From Paucibacter sp. KCTC 42545 (GTDB lineage: Bacteria; Pseudomonadota; Gammaproteobacteria; Burkholderiales; Burkholderiaceae_C): a stretch of 64,000 bases of DNA. The stretch is taken from positions 930,001-994,000 of the forward strand of contig NZ_CP013692.1 in NCBI RefSeq assembly GCF_001477625.1. Reading direction: 5' to 3'. Below the pieces are notes generated by a model. It searched no databases and had not been told where the DNA came from. It was given only the letters and a program-made list of their open reading frames with translations. Of this stretch, positions 59,791 through 64,000 are shown in pieces. Both the position numbers and the translations under genes were made by a program. Position 1 is the stretch's first letter, and each line of letters begins with the position of its first letter.

Positions 59791-60528
59791 TTGCTCAACG
59801 AACACACCCTGGATCAACTGCGCAGCCTGCGCCTAGACGGCATGGTGCAGGCGCTTACCGATGGCGCCACCCGCACGGCAGCGGCCGAGCTGTCCTTCGA
59901 GGAGCGGCTGGCCATGCTGGTGCAACGCGAGGTCGATTGGCGCGACGGCAAACGCCTGGCCCGGCTGCTCAAGGCGGCCAAGCTCAAGGTCAGCAGCGCC
60001 TGCATCGAGGACATCAACTGGCGAGGCTCGCGCGGGCTGGATCGCAGCCTCATCACCCAACTGGCGGGCTGCGACTGGCTGCGCCACGGCCACAACGTGT
60101 TGCTCACCGGGGCCACGGGTTGCGGCAAGACCTGGCTCGCATGCGCGCTGGCCCAGCAGGCGGCACGCCAGGGATTCGCGGTGTTGTACACGCGGGCGCC
60201 GAGGCTGCTGGAAGAGCTGCGGGTGGCCCACGGCGACGGCTCCTTCGGCCGGCGCCTGGCACAACTGGCGCGCATTGACCTGCTGGTCATCGATGACTTT
60301 GCGATTGCACCGGTCACGGCGGCCGACCGTAACGACCTGCTGGAGTTGCTCGACGACCGGGTCGGCAGCCGCTCGACGCTCATCACCAGTCAGCTACCCG
60401 TCTCAAACTGGCACCAATGGTTGGATGACCCGACATTGGCCGATGCCATCTTGGACCGGATCGTCCATTCGGCACAAAAGATCGCGCTCAAGGGCGAGTC
60501 GCTGCGCAAGAAACAGGACTCGGTATGA
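59791..60528 (+). CDS. istB: IstB helper ATPase (IS21 family)
   Basis: 245 residues from a TTG start with GAAGGAG 6 bases upstream. It is an AAA+ ATPase with Walker [19 protein letters not shown], Walker [14 protein letters not shown] and sensor residues in [18 protein letters not shown]. It assists IstA by remodelling target DNA. It starts 23 bases after istA. Confidence 0.94.
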   Translation: MLNEHTLDQLRSLRLDGMVQALTDGATRTAAAELSFEERLAMLVQREVDWRDGKRLARLLKAAKLKVSSACIEDINWRGSRGLDRSLITQLAGCDWLRHGHNVLLTGATGCGKTWLACALAQQAARQGFAVLYTRAPRLLEELRVAHGDGSFGRRLAQLARIDLLVIDDFAIAPVTAADRNDLLELLDDRVGSRSTLITSQLPVSNWHQWLDDPTLADAILDRIVHSAQKIALKGESLRKKQDSV

Positions 60529-60730
60529 GCACCAAACCAACCACCGCAGAACCGTCCGGGCCAGCCCAATTCAGGCTGATCGCGGACACCTGAGCTACCA
60601 TCAACCCAGGCACTTGCGCGCACCCAACCTGTCCGCGATCAGTTTGAAACGCTGTCCGCCATCACGCTGAAATGACTGTCCGGGATCGCTGAAATCCGCA
60701 CCGTACTTGCAGAATTCCCGCATACGGCTC

Positions 60731-61834
60731 CTATCTCGGGTACTTGACGGCAAATCGCTGCTGCGGCCACGGGTGAAGGATTTTGGGAGCTGGGAGCCAA
60801 GAATCTGCGATGCGCTTCATGCGTTCCCATGTCATGCCGTCTTTTTGGCTGCGCTGCCGGAGCGTGCGCCGCCATAGGTCGGTGACGTGGTGTCGAAACG
60901 CACCCAGTGCCCGCACGTTCGTGGGCACGGCGTGGTATGCAAAGTAGCCCGTCACCACAGATTTGAGCCATCGCCCTTGATCTGCAATTGGGGCATGCAT
61001 GCGTTTGCGCAGCGTCGCCTTGATGTCTTGAAGCCTCGCTCTCATCCTGTCGCCTCTTGTTTTACGCAGTAGCAGGAACGCTCCACGCCGAGACTTTCCG
61101 CATATGAAGACGAACCCCAAGAACGCAAAGGTTTTCGGCTTTCCTAAACCGCGCTGCTTACGCCGCTCAGCCGCATGGCGGCCAAACTCCAACAACCGTG
61201 TTTTCTCCGCGTGCAGTTCGAGCCCAAACTGCTCGAGGCGTACTCGCATCGCATCCCAGAAGCGCCTTGCATCGCCTTCGTGCTCGAAACCCACAACCAC
61301 ATCGTCGGCATAGCGCACGACGATCATGTTGCCACGGGCTTCTCGCCGTCGCCATTGCTTGGCCCACAGGTCAAACACGTAGTGCAGGTATACGTTTGCA
61401 AGCAACGGTGAAATCACTGCTCCTTGCGGCGTACCCTGATCACTAACGCTGAGTTGACCTTCTTCCAACACGCCCGCCTTGAGCCATTTGCGCACAAGAC
61501 GGATGATGCGCTCGTCGCCTATCCGGTGCTCTAAAAATTTGACTAGCCAGTTTTGGTTAATCGTATCGAAGAATCCCTTGATATCCGCATCGAGCACCCA
61601 GTTCACCTTCGTATCGCTAACCGCCACTGCCAGTGCATCAAGCGCATCGTGTTGGCCTCTTGCGGGCCGGAACCCATACGAGAAGCCGAGGAATTCTTCC
61701 TCGTAGATGGCATTGAGCACAGCAACTAGCGCGCGCTGGACGATTTTGTCCTCCAGTGCGGCAATACCAAGCGGGCGCCGCTTACCGTCAGGCTTTGGTA
61801 TGTACTGCCGCCTAACGGGCGTTGCCCGGTATGC
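60731..61834 (-). pseudogene. Group II intron reverse transcriptase/maturase, 5'-truncated
   Basis: The frame is open without a start up to the junction with an IS end at 61834, so the N-terminus (about 100 residues) is lost. The first readable residues are AYRATPVRRQYIPKPDGKRR. Next come LGIAALEDKIVQRAL, LDADIKGFFDTI, QGAVISPLLANVYLH, the catalytic YADD (IVVRYADDVVVGFE), and the maturase domain X (RGRWLKSVVTGYFAYHAVP-like). A GTG at 61720 could give a 329-residue product. Domain V RNA starts at its stop codon. Confidence 0.88.
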
Positions 61835-61862
61835 TGTTGGCGCCGACCGAAAACTGAGCCAC
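61835..61862 (+). mobile_element. Short IS21-like terminus (composite junction, copy 2)
   Basis: TGTTGGCGCCGACCGAAAAC then TGAGCCAC, similar in sequence and orientation to the IS21 end at 63471 (TGTGCCGACCCAAAATTGAG) and to 51085-51112. It abuts the complete IS3 element. Confidence 0.65.
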
Positions 61863-63459
61863 TGGGGATGCGGACAAAAACTTGGACTGGTTATGCGGCG
61901 ATGCCAACTTGCCGACGGTGCTGCGCCGGGCTGCGAAAGCCAAGTGAACTCTTAATCCGGACCTCGTTGTACCAGCGAATGTATGCATCCAACGCAGCAA
62001 TGAACTCCTCGATGCTTGTCGAGAGCCAGTTGCGAGCGAAGAACATCTCGGTCTTGAGCCGACCGAAGAAGCCCTCGCATGCCGCGTTGTCCGGCGAGCA
62101 TCCCTTGCGTGACATCGAGCGGACCAGCTTGGCTTCAGAGATTCGAGCTAGCCAGCCTGGCCATCGATAGTGGCCGCCCCGATCGGAATGCACCACCGGC
62201 TTTTCGCCACTTGCTGCGACCTTCTCGATCGCAGCGTCCAGCATCGTATTGACCAACTCCGCGTTCGGCCGAGTGCCGATCGACCAACTCACGACCATGC
62301 CGTCGAAGCAATCAATCATCGGAGATAGATATACCTTGCCGGCCGGAATTTGGAACTCCGTGATGTCGGTGAGCCACTTCTCATTCGGCGCGCCGGCATT
62401 GAAGTCTCGGTTCAGCACGTTGTCGGGCGCTGGACTGATCTCGCCCATGTAGGAGCCATACCGACGGCGTTTGCTTGTCGCGGCGATCAAGCACTCCTGC
62501 TTCATCAGGCGGCGCACGACCTTCTCCGAGATACGCACGCACTGATCGCTCAACGACGCGTGGAGCCGCCGGTAGCCGTAGCAGCCATAGTTCTGCTCGA
62601 AGATGTTGGTCATCGCCTGACGCACGTCCGCGTACTTGTCATCCACCCCCAGCCGTGCCCGATGGTAGAAGTAGGAACTGCGCGGCAGGTCCACTTCGCA
62701 CAGCAGTTCGGTCACCGTGTAGGTGGACCTCAGGGCATCAACCAGCAGCGTCTTCTCCCGGTTCGTCAGACGCTGCTGATCGATGCCCAGCTCTTTTTTT
62801 AAGAACTCATTCGCCTTCTTCAGCACGTCCTTCTCGAGCTGCAGCCGGCGAATGTCGTGTTGCAGCGTTTCGAGCTGTTGTGCCAAGTCTGCCCGGTCTG
62901 GGCTATCAAGGGCGCGTTGCTTGAGCTTCATGGATGCGGGTGCGTCATGGCCGAGTAATTGATTCTTCCACTTGTACAGCGAGCCCCGCGACACGCCGAC
63001 CTCGTCGGCGACTGCCTGCGCGCTGGCCGGGCGCGTGCACAAGGCAATCACTGCAGACTGCTTGGCTTCCGGCGCCAGTTCCTGCATTCGACCGACGACG
63101 CGCGTTGGCTGGGGGTGAAGCTCTTGCAGCCACGCGTGTAGCAATGACCGGCAGGGATAGCCCAGAGCCTTGACGGTCACAGCGATGCACCGGCCGTGCT
63201 CAAGGTAATGCTCGACAGCGAGCAGCCTATCCCCCTGAGAAAACTTTGCAGTCCTGTTGTAGCCGGCGCGTAGGTCTTGGCTCTGTTCGTACTCGCGGTA
63301 CCAGGTCTTGAGCGCGTTCTTCGTCGGATATCCCAGCTGCCGAATGGTCAAGCCGACTCGCTTGCCCAGCTTGATGTACAGCTGCACTGCTCGAAGCCGA
63401 TCCTCGTATGTGTACATGAACTACCTCCAGGTAGTCCAAGAAATCGTCCGCATCCCCAC
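61863..63459 (-). mobile_element. IS3-family insertion sequence with single transposase frame
   Basis: The terminal repeats TGGGGATGCGGACAAAAACT (61863) and the complement TGGGGATGCGGACGATTTCT (63459) bound one long transposase gene. No flanking 3-4 bp duplication was found (CAC versus CTT). Confidence 0.82.
61891..63417 (-). CDS. IS3-family transposase, fused OrfAB
   Basis: 508 residues in a single frame. It has two N-terminal helix-turn-helix regions (GLTIRQLGYPTKNALKTW; SAQAVADEVGVSRGSLYKWK), a coiled coil (LAQQLETLQHDIRRLQLEKDVL), then the rve core: Asp in WLTDITEFQIP, Asp in VVHSDRGGHYR, Glu in ACEGFFGRLKTEMF. A run of seven A (minus strand, 62794-62800) sits at the OrfA/OrfB boundary where other members frameshift; here the frames are already joined. 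Confidence 0.92.
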   Translation of the reverse strand: MYTYEDRLRAVQLYIKLGKRVGLTIRQLGYPTKNALKTWYREYEQSQDLRAGYNRTAKFSQGDRLLAVEHYLEHGRCIAVTVKALGYPCRSLLHAWLQELHPQPTRVVGRMQELAPEAKQSAVIALCTRPASAQAVADEVGVSRGSLYKWKNQLLGHDAPASMKLKQRALDSPDRADLAQQLETLQHDIRRLQLEKDVLKKANEFLKKELGIDQQRLTNREKTLLVDALRSTYTVTELLCEVDLPRSSYFYHRARLGVDDKYADVRQAMTNIFEQNYGCYGYRRLHASLSDQCVRISEKVVRRLMKQECLIAATSKRRRYGSYMGEISPAPDNVLNRDFNAGAPNEKWLTDITEFQIPAGKVYLSPMIDCFDGMVVSWSIGTRPNAELVNTMLDAAIEKVAASGEKPVVHSDRGGHYRWPGWLARISEAKLVRSMSRKGCSPDNAACEGFFGRLKTEMFFARNWLSTSIEEFIAALDAYIRWYNEVRIKSSLGFRSPAQHRRQVGIAA

Positions 63460-63470
63460 TTTTAGGGGTT

Positions 63471-64000
63471 GTGCCGACCCAAAATTGAGCCAGGTGTTTC
63501 ACCTACTCTGCTGCTTTTTTAAGCAGCGGGGTGCAAGGAGTGATCACCATGGACATGATTGGCAAGATCCGGCGTTTGCACCGCCGAGACAAGAAGTCGG
63601 TGCGCGAGATTTCGCGCATGACTGGCTTGTCCCGCAACACGGTGGCGAAGTGGCTGAATGGCCCGGCGCCGTCGGCCAGCCCAAAGTACAGCAGGGCTGA
63701 GCAGGCCAATAAGCTGACGGCTTTCCACGAGACGATCAGGCAAGCCCTGAAGGCTGACGGGCATCGCCCGAAGCATGAGCGTCGCACGGGTCGAGCCTTG
63801 TTCGCAGAGATCAAGGCTGCCGGCTACGAGGGCAGCTATTCGCGCCTCACCGACTTCATCCGCGATTGGCGTCAGGGCGAAGGCCAGGCGGCATTGGTGA
63901 GTGCCTTTGTACCGCTGACGTTTGAGTTGGGCGAAGCCTTCCAGTTCGACTGGAGCGAGGAAGGTTTGGTTGTAGGCGGCATCTATTACCGCATGCAGGT
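63471..64000 (+). mobile_element. IS21-family insertion sequence, left end, continuing past the window
   Basis: The terminus TGTGCCGACCCAAAATTGAG lies 78 bases before an istA start and resembles the short ends at 51085 and 61835. The right end is outside the window. Confidence 0.75.
63549..64000 (+). CDS. istA: IstA transposase (IS21 family), 3'-truncated by the window edge
   Basis: It starts at the ATG at 63549 with AAGGAG 9 bases upstream and is open to base 64000 (150 codons seen). Helix-turn-helix: IGKIRRLHRRDKKSVREISR then MTGLSRNTVAKWL. The start of the DDE domain follows (FVPLTFELGEAFQFDWSEEG). It is a different IS21 from the one at 58042. Confidence 0.9.
   Translation, partial: MDMIGKIRRLHRRDKKSVREISRMTGLSRNTVAKWLNGPAPSASPKYSRAEQANKLTAFHETIRQALKADGHRPKHERRTGRALFAEIKAAGYEGSYSRLTDFIRDWRQGEGQAALVSAFVPLTFELGEAFQFDWSEEGLVVGGIYYRMQ

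Larger units (their letters stand above)
58042..60700 (+). mobile_element. IS21-family insertion sequence (2659 bp) with 6-bp target duplication
   Basis: The ends TGCGTATTTCAGC and (complement) TGCGGATTTCAGC are followed by multiple internal repeats of the GCGGACAGCGTTTCA kind. CCGTAC flanks both sides (58036-58041 and 60701-60706). It carries istA, with a nonsense codon, and istB. Confidence 0.93.
57993..61834 (-). mobile_element. Group II intron (3' part) interrupted by an IS21 element
   Basis: Read on the minus strand: reverse transcriptase gene, domain V beginning GAGCCGTATGCGG at 60730, the IS21 element (58042-60700), then the rest of domain V (GTACGGATCTG) and domain VI (58033-57997: GCGG-GGGGTGCTC-loop-GGGCATCCC-TA-CCGC with a bulged A), ending about 57993 within the IS3 orfB gene. 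The 5' part of the intron and of its protein are missing beyond 61834. Confidence 0.82.

Noticed and set aside
60731..61834. Reverse transcriptase as a retron or diversity-generating element
   Set aside because: It has a maturase domain X, is followed by a group II domain V, and no retron msr/msd or template/variable repeat is seen.
39702..64000. Prophage
   Set aside because: Recombinases are present but no capsid, terminase, tail or lysis genes were seen. The region is an IS-rich integrative island.

Overview
This window reads as a chromosome segment of a betaproteobacterium of the order Burkholderiales, most like the Roseateles/Paucibacter/Rubrivivax group. The reasons are the high GC content, the gene orders ilvBHC-pssA-leuA-leuA and tRNA-Leu-tig-clpP-clpX-lon, hpnCDE for squalene, and an HppA pyrophosphatase with an OmpA-like tail. 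No species assignment is possible from the sequence alone.

Positions 1-39470 are a stable core. In order it holds: the 3' part of a large discoidin-like/glycosidase-like protein; a J-domain protein; divergent membrane-bound (hppA) and soluble (ppa) pyrophosphatases; a GNAT/PF04339 acyltransferase divergent from nadE-glnB; a translationally coupled ECF sigma factor-DUF3619-DUF3106-RDD operon; branched-chain amino acid genes ilvB-ilvH-ilvC, pssA and two different leuA genes, the first behind a classic leucine attenuator (leader peptide with three consecutive CTA codons, then a terminator); a D,D-endopeptidase; an IclR regulator; a TIGR03790 protein with a Ser-Ala hexanucleotide repeat; hpnC-hpnD-hpnE; an RND efflux pair; tRNA-Leu(TAG); tig, clpP, clpX and lon; and a tRNA cluster Gly-Cys-Gly-Gly.

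At 39477 the core breaks. A 5' fragment of tRNA-Leu is followed by an intact, different tRNA-Leu(TAA) and then three tandem tyrosine recombinases plus the start of a small fourth gene. This is the layout of the published GInt (ginABCD) integrative islands. The fourth gene is cut by an IS3-family element. From there to the window end (45019-64000) the DNA is a mosaic of complete and broken insertion sequences (IS3, IS21, IS5, IS6), two MITE-like elements and a group II intron. One IS21 element sits inside domain V of the intron, and the intron sits inside an IS3 transposase gene.

The most interesting cargo is two related export operons at 47246-49184 (decayed) and 51950-57784 (intact). Each starts with a GEMM-I-type cyclic-di-GMP riboswitch. 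A CvaA/HlyD-type adaptor, small proteins with double-glycine-type leaders, and a C39-peptidase ABC exporter follow. The intact operon also encodes two paralogous leader proteins of an unrecognised family and an alpha/beta-hydrolase lipoprotein. The decayed operon encodes a glycine-rich leader peptide and a small membrane protein that could be its immunity protein. The proposed model is c-di-GMP-controlled secretion of microcin-like proteins. The riboswitch, leader and exporter calls rest on sequence motifs; the antibacterial role is inference.
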